Shown piece by piece: positions 1-10,553 of a stretch of DNA of 64,000 nt; positions within the stretch are counted from its first letter, which is position 1, and the number at the start of each line of letters is the position of its first letter. Below the pieces are notes generated by a model, which was not told the origin of the DNA, searched no databases, and saw nothing but the letters and a program-made list of their open reading frames with translations. The translations under genes and the position numbers were made by a program. This stretch comes from Lantana camara. Its lineage: Eukaryota; Streptophyta; Magnoliopsida; Lamiales; Verbenaceae. The stretch spans positions 54,157,501 to 54,221,500 of the forward strand of contig CM074862.1 of assembly GCA_037501455.1 (NCBI GenBank). The letters run 5' to 3'.

Positions 1-109
1 AGAATACATAACATAAATAGAGTATGTGACAAATGCATCTTAACACCAACTGAACCGACAAGTGTGACTCAGAAGACTCACTTCCGCCTAGCTCAAGCCA
101 AAAGGAAAC

Positions 110-2096
110 CTGCAAACTAAAAGATAAAATGAGGGGGGTCAGTCAACTGACTGAGTGAGGGGGCTAACGCACACCCACAATATATATATACAGAGCACAG
201 CACATATCAAAAGGGTGGACTCATGAACCGGGAATAGGTGTTGCATACCAAAGTGTTTCAAAGTAAAACCCAAATTTATATATATATACTTAGAAAACAT
301 TTTCAGAAACTCTATTCCGATTCACGATTCCCCATAACATATCATATCATATGCTCAGCGAGTATGAGCTTCCAACCTCAACTCCTCATATCATAACAAA
401 ACATAAATAACATACGAACCTCAACTCCGGGTGATGGTAGGGTTGCGCGACCCTAACCATCCATACAGTCGAGGGGAGTGCCAATGCTACTCAAACCCTC
501 AGGACTCCATTTCCCAACCAAACCTTCTGGTGGGTCCCGGTACATCCTCATCATACAGATGGAGACTACGCACAGGTATATCCCCGACGGCCCGATACCG
601 TCCCGGGGGCTCCTTACCCGTAGCTCTTGGGCCCCATAACAGAACAGAACATAACATAACATATGCCAACTTTCATGGCAATCTCGCTACAGAATCAGAA
701 CACAACTGGGTTTTTCCAAAATAGCTTACATATGCCTCAGAAACTGGTTTTATATTTACACCCTTCCTACGCGATGGAACTTTAAGCCTCAAGACCTCCA
801 TCCACGCAGGACTCACACAAGATCATCAACATATCATATTCAACACATATTTAATCGTATATATAGTATATAATCGCATGCGGGGATTGAAAACATCATC
901 TTGGGGTCATAGGTCGTTTAACTATACAAAATCCTAAACCTCACCTCGTGAAAGTAGAGTCTGAGAGTGTGAAGGGCCAAACACTCTAAACCTCGGGCCC
1001 ATTGGCACCACCAAACTCTGTGACAAGACATACAGAAGCCCAAACTTAGACTCTATATGAACCAAACAAGATGCACGGCGTTGCTCAACATGATCGTGGT
1101 TATGCATAAGTGTTCATGTTGTGCTTCTAAGGTGGTGTCGTGGTCAATTAAGGCATACCCATGTGCAACAAGGTCATATTTACAAGTAGCAATTCTAAAT
1201 ATAAGTATAAGAGTAATTCAGATATTGAACAGTATTTAATGTTCCAAACATGAATCAAAGTCATATTATATCAAATAGATTCGTATTTAAGCAAGTACAA
1301 TTTAATTTACCAAGATCATTTTAATATTTGGGTTTTAGGGTCCAATTTCACATACTTGAGAGCAAGGAGATTAATTTCACAATTAATACACTCGTTCTCC
1401 ACAATTAACACTCCAATCCATTCTCATAAAATATCAATAAGACAAATTGTTGATACATTATTTCTTGAATATTCCTGCTCCGTAAAGTATGGTCAAAAGT
1501 ACTACTTCAAACATAAAACTTAATTTATTAACGTATTCTACATAATACATCAAGTTCCAAATTAAATAAAAACCAAACAAGAAATATTTCATTTTAATTA
1601 AATATCCTAAACCAAAATCAATCACCAAGACTCGGATCTGATTAATCATCAAATTTCAAGATTCATACATAAGTCCATAAATAGTCAGATTTATATTCAT
1701 AGGCATTTCATATTAAGATACAAAACACACTATCGATTTATTTATTACGGAGTTACCAAATCAGTTTTACAACTTTCACCTAACCCAATTAGCAGCAAAT
1801 TTTTATAAGCCAAAGTCCCAAATTAATATAATACTAATTGATCAAAACAAGGATTCACTTATTAAATCACCTATAATTTAATAAGTAGTTCTGCTAAACC
1901 AATTAAATCCGATTATCCTTAGAATATCAACAATAGATGTTTCATATAACAATTTTCTGGCAACCAACCAAATTTCCATTCACAGATCGGTACTACAATT
2001 CAATTACACAATACAAAATTATACTTAATTAAGATATGAGAAATGAGAAGAAAAAGGGGTTCTCGGCTACCGATTGCTGTTGTCGAATTCATATAC
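110..2096 (-). other. Putative leader introns in LTR A
   Basis: On the minus strand a GTGAGG donor at 944 follows GAG. A CAG|GTT acceptor ends at 110, preceded by a pyrimidine-rich tract and CTGAC; the implied intron is 835 nt. Upstream, an acceptor-like CACAG ends at 1018, giving a 73-nt exon (1017-945). A weaker donor TCA|GTATAT at 2096 would give a 1079-nt first intron. The same layout and spacing recur in LTRs B, D, E and F. The right copy repeats it (acceptor at 6115). Function is inferred. Confidence 0.4.
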
Positions 2097-2350
2097 TGAG
2101 AAATCGAGAAGGAGGTGGTCGTACAGGTCTGAACCCCACTGCGGCGGTGGCCATGCATCAGACTCGTGCCCGGATCTATGGCCAGAGAACACCGCGGTTG
2201 TCGTTACGGGCAAGGAACGGGCCGCTGGAGTTGCTGCGTTCTGTGGCTTCTCTTCTTGGCTGAGACAGAAGAGAGGCGTGCGGCGGCAAGATGGTGAGGA
2301 GGATGGTGGATGGCGGTAAAAGAACTTTCCCCCAAATCTTTTAGATCTGG

Positions 2351-2387
<37 letters not shown>

Positions 2388-2895
2388 GAGGTGGTTGCGC
2401 TGCTGCTTCTCGTCTTCTTAAATGGGAGAGGGAGATTCGGCCCAAGAGAGATGGGAGGAGAAGGCGACGACGACACGATGTCTCTGGAGCAGGGGTGTTG
2501 CCGGCATGTGAAGACAGCTAGCGCGGTGGCTGGCGATCTGGTGAAATTGCTGCGCCGCTGCTACATCACTGACGGAGGGGAAGAAAAGGGCTGAGTCGCG
2601 ACGATTGCAGGTGGAGTTGAATCGTCGTCGTGGCAAGGAGATCTCGGAAGAGAAAATCGCTGCACCGCTGCTGGAGCTCGCCGAAGACGAAGGGGGAAGG
2701 AGAAACAGGGTGGTGCAGTGGCGTGGTGCGAGGTGCCGGCGAAAAAATGGTGGTCAGCGGCAGTGGTGTGGCTGTCGGAGAGGGGTGGCGCCGCTGTTGG
2801 CGAGCTTCCGCTGATGAGGGGAGAAAGGAACTGCTGAAGTTCTAAAGGAGAAGAAGAAAATGAAATGGGCTGCTAGGGTTTCTCGGTGTATAAGG
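2036..2895 (-). other. GC-rich leader-like block in LTR A
   Basis: This block is strongly GC-rich against an AT-rich LTR. Read on the minus strand it starts with a TATA-like CTTATACACC (about 2886-2895), then AAACCCTAG, a telobox-like motif common near plant transcription starts, then CT-rich and CG-rich sequence ending near the putative splice donor at 2096. It resembles a plant promoter and 5' UTR. The overlapping ORFs on both strands are short and look like compositional by-products. Confidence 0.4.
2354..2390. repeat. (GA)n microsatellite in LTR A
   Basis: A near-perfect GA run, CT on the element's sense strand. The equivalent site in the other LTR (8354-8375) is shorter, which explains most of the length difference between the two LTRs. 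Confidence 0.95.
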
Positions 2896-3307
2896 AGACC
2901 CATTTCCCTGAAATTGCACACAAGTCCCCCAAGAAATTAGTTGATGCGATTAAGTTCACAAAATTCAATTAGGGTTCAATTCGATCCAATTAGAGATTAG
3001 AAAATTATAAAAGTACCCCAAGATTTAGAGTAGAGCCCAATTAAGTCCAAATTGAATTTCTCGTAATTAAAAATAGATCCCCAACTTTTATTAATCTCAA
3101 ATTAGCTCACATAATTTAAATTAAGGAGCAATTAGGCACCAAACACATATTTCAATTGAGTCCGCATATTTTCATAAGCTGCAATCGAGTCAATTAAACT
3201 ATTAAAACATAATTAAGGCAATTCAAGCACAAGTAGAGTTAAATAAATAACAATCTAATCGCACGAAAATGACATCGTATCTTGTTACGAAAATGCGGGG
3301 TGTTACA

Positions 3308-3324
3308 ACCTTCCCCCCTTAAGA
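3308..3324 (-). other. Element A polypurine tract
   Basis: The plus strand shows a C-rich run right after the LTR end, so the sense strand carries AAGGGGGGAAGG next to the 3' LTR. This is the usual primer for plus-strand DNA synthesis in LTR elements. Confidence 0.9.
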
Positions 3325-3343
3325 GAACCTAGTCCCCAGGTTC
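3325..3343 (-). other. Hairpin beside PPT, element A
   Basis: GAACCT and AGGTTC form a perfect 6-bp stem with a 7-nt loop, directly upstream of the PPT on the sense strand. The same place in D, E and F holds a hairpin of different sequence but preserved pairing. Confidence 0.6.
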
Positions 3344-4412
3344 CACTGCTGAGCTGGAAAAGCTTCAAGTGACAGTGTCTTAACCCTTCTCGAGGTGTTG
3401 CGTAAAACTTAGCCTCCGTTGTGAAGTTTACTCTCATTGTCTTTACTGAACCTTTCTCGCGAGGTCTCATTGCCATTGGGATCCATTCGAGTACTGGACC
3501 GTTGCTTTCATCAAGTAGTTTTTCATTCCCATAAGACAAATAGTTGTCACTACACTGAACTTCAATGGCGTTGCAAACTCGTCACTACAGACCGTAGCCA
3601 GGACAACGCGTAACGCAACCTTAACAAACAAGAGAGAATCCCATCTCTCAGCTCAAAAGGTGAGAGAACCCCGTCTCTCGAACACAGAAAGCGAGAGAAC
3701 CCCGTCTCTCGATCACATAAGAGAGAGCCCCGTCTCTCGAGCAGACAATTGAGAGAACCCCGTCTCTCAGCCTAAGTCGGACAGATTCCAGCATCTTCCA
3801 ACATTCTAGTTCAAGAAATTCAAACATTTCTCAAACCCCTAAATTCGAGAGAATCCAGCATCTCCTGAATACCCAAGTACAAGAGAATCCAACATCTCTC
3901 GTGAACAAAGTTTAGAAAGAATCCAGCATCTTTCTATCACATAAGTAGAGAATTCTGCGACTCTCTAACACATAAATCCACTGATCAGTTATTCATACAT
4001 ACCAACATCAGAATAACACTTGATGAAAGGTATGTGATGCATGTTTGCTGTACCTTATACAACTGATATCGATGTCCCTTGAGTATAGATTCAACGCTCA
4101 TACCTCAAATCAAGGGGGATATCGCGATGGAATCTCTGTAAAACAAGGTTACAGTATGTATGTATGCTATATGAGAAGTCAGTAAGCAATCGAGAGAGTT
4201 TTAAATCACAAAGGCATGAATAGTTCACATAAGTACATAATTCATTCATTTCAGCAACTGTCCAAAACAAGTAGAAATTTCAAGTTACAAATACTAGATC
4301 AGGTATCCAAGTTATCACAATTAAAACAACAATAGTCATCACCTATATCAAGCAAAACAAAGTAAGAGTATTTAAGCGATGCATGTATGCAAATGCCATG
4401 AATGCTAATACC
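3344..4412 (-). other. Element A 3' untranslated internal region
   Basis: This is the non-coding part between gag and the PPT. It holds the hairpin array at 3632-3966. A block at about 4040-4140 (dinucleotide context TGTCCCTTGAG ... AAGGGGGATATCGCGATGG) is closely matched in element D at about 18780-18850. I see no protein-coding signal in it. Confidence 0.7.
3632..3966 (-). repeat. Array of short hairpins, element A
   Basis: About eleven degenerate units consist of two complementary 6-7-nt arms around a 6-8-nt core, separated by 10-20 nt. Early units have GAGAGA/TCTCTC arms around ACCCCG. Later units change both arms together, for example AGAAAGA/TCTTTCT at 3914-3935. Similar arrays occur at 18302-18640, 32492-32748 and 39541-39802. 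Confidence 0.85.
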
Positions 4413-5351
4413 TCAATATTCGGGTTCATCTTGATCTCCGATTTGAAGTCGTTGATCTCGTATTTGTTGTTTGTTAGCTCTCGATCGATCACAAACGAAA
4501 ACCTTGTGCTCCTCCGACCCACAAGCATAACACCTCTTCAATCGATCCCGACACGCGTCGTAAGCGTGGTCGGTTCCCCCACAATGGGTACACGGTTGGA
4601 TTTCTTTCTTCAGCTTTCGAGGGTTTCTGTTCTTATGCTTCTTTCCACGAATCTTCTTGGTTCGAGTTCCCTGTTGATCGGATCTCTCTCTCACGTATAA
4701 ATTTGAGCATGACACATTTCTTTCCTTACTTTTTGTCAACCACCTATTTTCAACTCGTAATGCTTTCTCCGTGGCCTTATCCCATGTGCTTGTATCCTCA
4801 GCAATTAAGGCTTCCTTGAACTCATCCCGAAGACCTTCCGTAAAGTATCTAGCCTTGACCCGATCATTACTCGTAAGGTGGGGCACATGAATGCCCAACC
4901 TCTCAAATTCTCCTAGGTAGTCCACAACGGTTCTTTCTCCTTGTTTTAAAGTGAGGAATTCTTCAAATCTTCGTTCCTGTAAAATGACCGGTGCAAACCT
5001 CTTTCAAATTTCTCGAACAAACACATCCCATGTCAACTCCTCGCTCGTTGCCTCTAATTGTTGGGCAAGTCTTTTCCACCATTGCCTTGCTTGTCCTTGT
5101 AGGAGGAACGTAACAAGGCGAGCCATATCTTGAGAGTTGCATGGCCATATCTCAAAAATGCCCTCGATTTCCAAAAGCCACTCTTCGGCCCTTATATCAT
5201 TCCCTTCCCGAAATTGAGGAGGATTAAGTGTCCTAAATTCTCGGTACATCATCGCCATCAAATTCATTGGCGGTACTCCACTCGAAGATTGTCTCTGGTC
5301 GCTCAGATTTGGATGAGACGGTTGACTGTGATATTGTTGACGCGGCGGCAT
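4413..5351 (-). pseudogene. gag: Gag capsid-nucleocapsid polyprotein, element A (one stop)
   Basis: This is one reading frame of 313 codons with a single TGA at 5004-5006 (codon 116). The start ATG encodes MPPRQQ, as in related plant Gypsy Gags, and lies about 250 nt after the PBS. Residues ~30-200 match the plant retrotransposon Gag domain (NPPQFREG, AEEWL, ARQWWK, FVRE and, after the stop, FAPVILQERRFEEF). Two CCHC zinc knuckles follow at about residues 254-267 (C-x2-C-x4-H-x4-C) and 274-287. The frame then ends without reaching a protease. Gag would form the cytoplasmic particle and bind genomic RNA. The stop is probably a decay mutation; readthrough cannot be excluded from sequence alone. 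Confidence 0.88.
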
Positions 5352-5578
5352 CCTGAAAATCTCACAACTTCAATGTCGAAACATGTATGTCGATTAGTAA
5401 ATGCTCATGCCATGTAATAAATCAATCAAGAACTACCAAGAAATGCAATGCATCAAGTAGTATAAATTCAGCAAAGTGATGAAAATTCGAATACATAGCT
5501 CTTCAAACCATAATGCAGGTGTGCACATAACCAAATTGTCCTACGCCGTACGACCTAGACAGACACAACACGACACTA

Positions 5579-5604
5579 GAGCTCGGTTTTGCAACCTAGA
5601 GCTC
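5579..5604 (-). other. Hairpin beside PBS, element A
   Basis: On the sense strand GAGCTC-TA-GGTT and AACC-GAGCTC pair around a GCAA loop, a GNRA tetraloop. The stem overlaps the last bases of the PBS. Elements B, D and F have a comparable hairpin at the same place, and all four share CGACCTAGAC-like sequence 20-40 nt further on. Confidence 0.6.
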
Positions 5605-5612
5605 TGATACCA
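5601..5612 (-). other. Primer-binding site, element A
   Basis: The sense strand reads TGGTATCAGAGC, complementary to the 3' end of plant initiator tRNA-Met. It is 8 nt from the 5' LTR. Confidence 0.93.
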
Positions 5613-5620
5613 CTTAAGGA

Positions 5621-8600
5621 TGTAACACCCCAAACGGAGGATGCCACATCCCCCGCACTAAGACCCAGTCCCGATCACGAAATGGAAAGTCCGTGCCCGA
5701 AACTGAATCAAAGCGAACGGGAGACCAACTCACACACTAGGCTAGGCGGATCTAACTCGACAGACTCAGAGTGCGGAAGCAATTTAAACAATTATCATCA
5801 GATAGCGGAAGCAATTAAATCAACGTATAAAATAAGTGACGGGTTCAACTAGCATAGATACCTAGTCCCGAATCTCAAATCATCGCAACATAAAAACCAA
5901 CATAAGTATCAGCAGAATAGCTAATTACATCCAAATGCTAGTATACTAACCCCACACGGGTTTAAGTCTAAATAGAGCATAAAACATAATCTCCAAAACG
6001 AAATAAGAATACATAACATAAATAGAGTATGTGACAATTGCATCTTAACACCAACTAAACCGACAAGTGTGACTCAGAAGACTCACTTCCGCCTAGCTCA
6101 AGCCAAAAGGAAACCTGCAAACTAAAAGATAAAATGAGGGGGGTCAGTCAACTGACTGAGTGAGGGGGCTAACGCACACCCACAATATATATATACAGAG
6201 CACAGCACATATCAAAAGGGTGGACTCATGAACCGGGAATAGGTGTTGCATACCAAAGTGTTTCAAAGTAAAACCCAAATATATATATATATACTTAGAA
6301 AACATTTTTAGAAACTCTATTCCGATTCACGATTCCCCATAACATATCATACCATATGCTCAGCGAGTACGAGCTTCCAACCTCAACTCCTCATATCATA
6401 ACAAAACATAAATAACATACCAACCTCAACTCCGGGTGATGGTAGGGTTGCGCGACCCTAACCATCCATACAGTCGAGGGGAGTGCCAATGCTACTCAAA
6501 CCCTCAGGACTCCGTTTCCCAACCAAACCTCCTGGTGGGTCCCGGTACATCCTCATCATATAGATGGAGACTACGCACAGGTATATCCCCGACGGCCCGA
6601 TACCGTCCCGGGGGCTCCTTACCCGTAGCTCCTGGGCCCCATAACAGAACAGAACATAACATAACATATGCCAACTTTCATGGCAATCTCGCTACAGAAT
6701 CAGAACACAACTGGGTTTTTCCAAAATAGCTTACATATGCCTCAGAAACTGGTTTTATATTTACACCCTTCCTACGCGATGGAACTTTAAGCCTCATGAC
6801 CTCCATCCACGCAGGACTCACACAAGATCATCAACATATCATATTCAACACATATTTAATCGTATATATAGTATATCGCATGCGGGGATTGAAAACATCA
6901 TCTTGGGGTCATAGGTCGTTTAACTATACAAAATCCTAAACCTCACCTCGTGAAAGTAGAGTCTGAGAGTGTGAAGGGCCAAACACTCTAAACCTCGGGC
7001 CCACTGGCACCACCAAACTCTGTGACAAGACATACAGAAGCCCAAACTTAGACTCTATATGAACCAAACAAGATGCACGGCGCTGCTCAACATGATCGTG
7101 GTTATACATAAGTGTTCATGTTGTGCTTCTAAGGTGGTGTCGTGGTCAATTAAGGCATACCCATGTGCAACAAGGTCATATTTACAAGTAGCAATTCTAA
7201 ATATAAGTATAAGAGTAATTCAGATATTGAACAGTATTTAATGTTCCAAACATGAATCAAAGGCATATTATATCAAATAGATTCGTATTTAAGCAAGTAC
7301 AATTTAATTTACTAAGATCATTTTAAAAGTAAAACTTAGGGTCCAATTTCACATACTTGAGAGCAAGGAGATTAATTTCACAATTAATACACTCGTTCTC
7401 CACAATTAACACGCCAATCCATTCTCATAAAATATCAATAAGACAAATTGTTGATACATTATTTCTTGAATATTCCTGCTCGTAAAGTATGGTCAAAAGT
7501 ACTACTTCAAACATAAAACTTAATTTATTAACGTATTCTACATAATACATCAAGTTCCAAATTAAATAAAAACCAAACAAGAGATATTTCATTTTAATTA
7601 AATATCCTAAACCAAAATCAATCACCAAGACTCGGATCTGATTAATCATCAAATTTCAAGATTCATACATAAGTCCATAAATAGTCAGATTTATATTCAT
7701 AGGCATTTCATATTAAGATACAAAAGACACTATTGATTTATTTATTACGGAGTTACCAAATCAGTTTTACAACTTTCATCTAACCCAATTAGCAGCAAAT
7801 TTTTATAAGCCAACGTCCCAAATTAATATAATACTAATTGATCAAAACAAGGATTCACTTATTAAATCACCTATAATTTAATAAGTAGTTCTGCTAAACC
7901 AATTAAATCCGATTATCCTTAGAATATCAACAATAGATGTTTCATATAACAACTTTCTGGCAACCAACCAAATTTCCATTCACAGATCGGTACTACAATT
8001 CAATTACACAATACAAAATTATACTTAATTAAGATATGAGAAATGAGAAGAAAAAGGGGTTCTCGGCTACCGATTGCTGTTGTCGAATTCATATACTGAG
8101 AAATCGAGAAGGAGGTGGTCGTACAGGTCTGAACCCCACTGCGGCGGTGGCCATGCAGCAGTCTCGTGCCCGGATCTATGGCCAGAGAACACCGCGGTTG
8201 TCGTTGCGGGCAAGGAACGGGCCGTTGGAGTTGCTGCGTTCTGTGGCTTCTCTACTTGGCTGAGACAGAAGCGAGGCGTGCGGCGGCAAGATGGTGAGGA
8301 GGATGGTGGATGGCGGTAAAAGAACTTTCCCCCAAATCTTTTATATCTGGAACGAGAGAGAGAGAGAGAGAGAGAAAGGTGGTTGCGCTGCTGCTTCTCG
8401 TCTTCTTAAATGGGAGAGGGAGATTCGGCCCAAGAGAGATGGGAGGAGAAGGCGACGACGACACGATGTCTCTGGAGCAGAGGTGTTGCCGGCATGTGAA
8501 GACAGCTAGCGTGGTGGCTGGCGATCTGGTGAAATTGCTGCGCCGCTGCTACATCACTGACGGAGGGGAAGAAAAGGGCTGAGTCGCGACGATTGCACGT

Positions 8601-9295
8601 GGAGCTGAATCGCCGCCGTGGCAAGGAGATCTCGGAAGAGAAAATCGCTGCACCGCTGCTGGAGCTCGCCGAAGACGAAGGGGGAAGGAGAAACAGGGTG
8701 GTGCAGTGGCGTGGTGCAAGGTGCCGGCGAAAAAATGGTGGTCAGCGGCAGTGGTGTGGTTGTCGGAGAGGGGTGGCGCCGCTGTTGGTGAGCTTCCGCT
8801 GATGAGGGGAGAAAGGAACTGCTGAAGTTCTAAGGGAGAAGAAGAAAATGAAATGGGCTGCTAGGGTTTCTCGGTGTATAAGGAGACCCATTTCCCCAAA
8901 ATTGCACACAAGTCCCCCAAGAAATTAGTTGATGCGATTAAGTTCACAAAATTCAATTAGGGTTCAATTCGATCCAATTAGAGATTAGAAAATTATAAAA
9001 GTACCCCAAGATTTAGAGTAGAGCCCAATTAAGTCCAAATTGAATTTCTCATAATTAAAAATAGATCCCCAACTTTTATTAATCTCAAATTAGCCCACAT
9101 AATTTAAATTAAGGAGCAATGAGGCACCAAACACATATTTCATTTGAGTCCGCATATTTTCATAAGTTGCAATCGAGTCAATTAAACTATTAAAACATAA
9201 TTAAGGCAATTCAAGCACAAGCAGAGTTAAATAAATAACAATCTAATCGCACGAAAACGACATCGTATCTTGTTCCGAAAATGCGGGGTGTTACA
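5621..9295 (-). repeat. Element A 5' LTR (complete, 3675 bp)
   Basis: It runs from TGTAACACCC to TGTTACA, giving TG...CA ends. It adjoins the PBS on the left and the broken gag of element B on the right. It has the same internal layout as the left copy, including the GC-rich block (about 8036-8870), GA microsatellite (8354-8375) and putative splice signals. Confidence 0.93.
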
Positions 9296-9889
9296 ATGAA
9301 TAAAGTTCCGTGCCTTCTGGGTATCATCATTGGAAATATGTGGAGCATACGGTGCAAGTCTCTCAAATTCCATGATATATTCTTCAACCGAGCAGTTCCC
9401 TTGTTTCAATTCTGTGAATTGCTGTAGTCTCCTCTCGCGAGCACTTGGAGGAACATACTTGTGACGAAATTCTCTTACGAAATTTTCCCAATCAAACTCT
9501 TCTCCACACCTTTCCAATCGAGCTCTTGCAGCCTTAAGCCAATTGGAAGCGGGGCCTTGCACAAACCGAGCCGTGCAAACCGCTTTCTTATGTGAAGGTG
9601 CGGGGCAAATTTCCCAAATTCCGACAATCTCTGACAACCATTCTTCTGCTTGGATGTCGTCTCCTCCATACCACTTAGGCGGGTTATTATTTCTGAACTC
9701 CTTGAAAACTGGAGTTACGTGTCCACCTTGTCCTTCACCCTGATGATTATCCCTCTGGTTCTGTTGAAGTTGATTCAGAAGGGCCTGCACTATATTCTCA
9801 GCATTCATTGGTGGAGGTGGAGATGCTTGTGGAGGGGGTTGATTAAGGCCAGGAGTCTGCTCCCTATCTGCTCTCCTTCTGGGAGGCAT
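9296..9889 (-). pseudogene. gag: Gag N-terminal part, element B (broken by element A)
   Basis: The frame opens with ATG encoding MPPRRRADRE about 190 nt after the PBS and runs 198 codons without a stop until element A's LTR interrupts it. After a proline/glutamine-rich start (residues 15-55) it shows the plant Gypsy Gag domain: NNPPKWYGG, AEEWLSEIVGIWEI, ASNWLKAARARLE, FDWENFVREFRHKYVP, RRLQQFTELKQG, YIMEFERLAPYAPH. The zinc knuckles and anything beyond are not in the window. The open frame continues about 70 nt into A's LTR by chance. Of the four gag sequences here, this is the only one without a nonsense codon in the part that remains. Confidence 0.9.
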
Positions 9890-10061
9890 CCTGAAAGTAC
9901 ACAAATCAAAGAATATCGATGCATGGGGCTCAGTTCATGATTATGTAGTCAATTATCAAGAATTGAAAACAATTAAATCATATAGAGATGTAGATGAATG
10001 CAAATAAGCACGTACTCCTAAACCGAACGACCTAGACAGACTCAAAACAACTTCAGAGCTC

Positions 10062-10075
10062 CGGTTTTACAATCG
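10062..10075 (-). other. Hairpin beside PBS, element B
   Basis: CGGTT and AATCG pair with one weak pair; on the sense strand the loop is GTAA, again a GNRA type. Upstream lies the shared CGACCTAGACAGAC block (about 10027-10041). Confidence 0.45.
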
Positions 10076-10078
10076 AGG

Positions 10079-10090
10079 GCTCTGATACCA
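10079..10090 (-). other. Primer-binding site, element B
   Basis: The sense strand reads TGGTATCAGAGC, complementary to initiator tRNA-Met, 8 nt from the LTR. Confidence 0.92.
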
Positions 10091-10553
10091 CGCAAGGATG
10101 TAACACCCCCGGAGCGAAGGGTGCCACATCCCCCGCACTAGGGTCCAACACGAGTAACGAAATAGAAGTTCGCACCCGTATCAAACCGTAGCGAACGGGA
10201 GACACACAAAACTCACACCCTCGCTAGGCGGCCTAGACCCTCAAGAACTGCACAAAATAAAATCAGAGTAGCGGAAGCAATTAAAGCAATTCACAAGCCA
10301 AACATATATCCCAAGATCATCACATATATACATAATCAAAATGAGAGTAGGGTCAAGTAATCCAACTATCATGCTAGCTCATATACAATATATACAATGC
10401 TATCTCGGCCAAAAACAAAAGTGTAATCAGAATACATAATCCCCAGGTACATAAGCAAAAGAGAAAGTAAACCACTACGAATGCATGAAGACTCAAGCTA
10501 AACCACAAGTGAACTCCAAAAGACACTTGCCGCCTAGCTTGACTCCGAAGAAC

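Larger units (their letters stand above)
1..3307 (-). repeat. Element A 3' LTR (partial)
   Basis: This matches 6006-9295 almost base for base and ends in TGTTACA directly before a PPT, so it is the 3' LTR of a minus-strand element. It contains AT-rich ends, a GC-rich block at about 2036-2870 and a GA microsatellite. Short ORFs in it have no recognisable product and are not called as genes. Confidence 0.92.
1..9295 (-). mobile_element. Element A: gag-only Ty3/Gypsy element, left end cut by window
   Basis: Two long LTRs flank a 2.3-kb internal region that holds, in minus-strand order, a PBS, a gag pseudogene, a hairpin array and a PPT. There is no protease, RT, RNase H or integrase, so the element is non-autonomous and would need pol in trans. 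The left LTR lacks its first ~385 bp because the window starts inside it. The right end (9295) cuts into the gag of element B, so A is the youngest layer here. In the first ~720 bp of overlap I counted about 11 substitutions between the LTRs (~1.5%), which suggests a fairly recent insertion. The left target duplication lies outside the window. Confidence 0.9.

Noticed and set aside
431..724. 97-aa ORF repeated at 6436-6729
   Set aside because: It lies in LTR A on the antisense strand; the repetition is only because the LTR is duplicated, and no domain is visible.
2204..2845. Overlapping ORFs on both strands in the GC-rich part of LTR A
   Set aside because: GC-rich DNA yields chance ORFs; frames change between the two LTR copies with the GA repeat length, and no protein family is recognisable.
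5601..5612. tRNA gene suggested by GCTCTGATACCA
   Set aside because: Only the 12-18-nt primer-binding complement of initiator tRNA-Met is present; there is no cloverleaf sequence.
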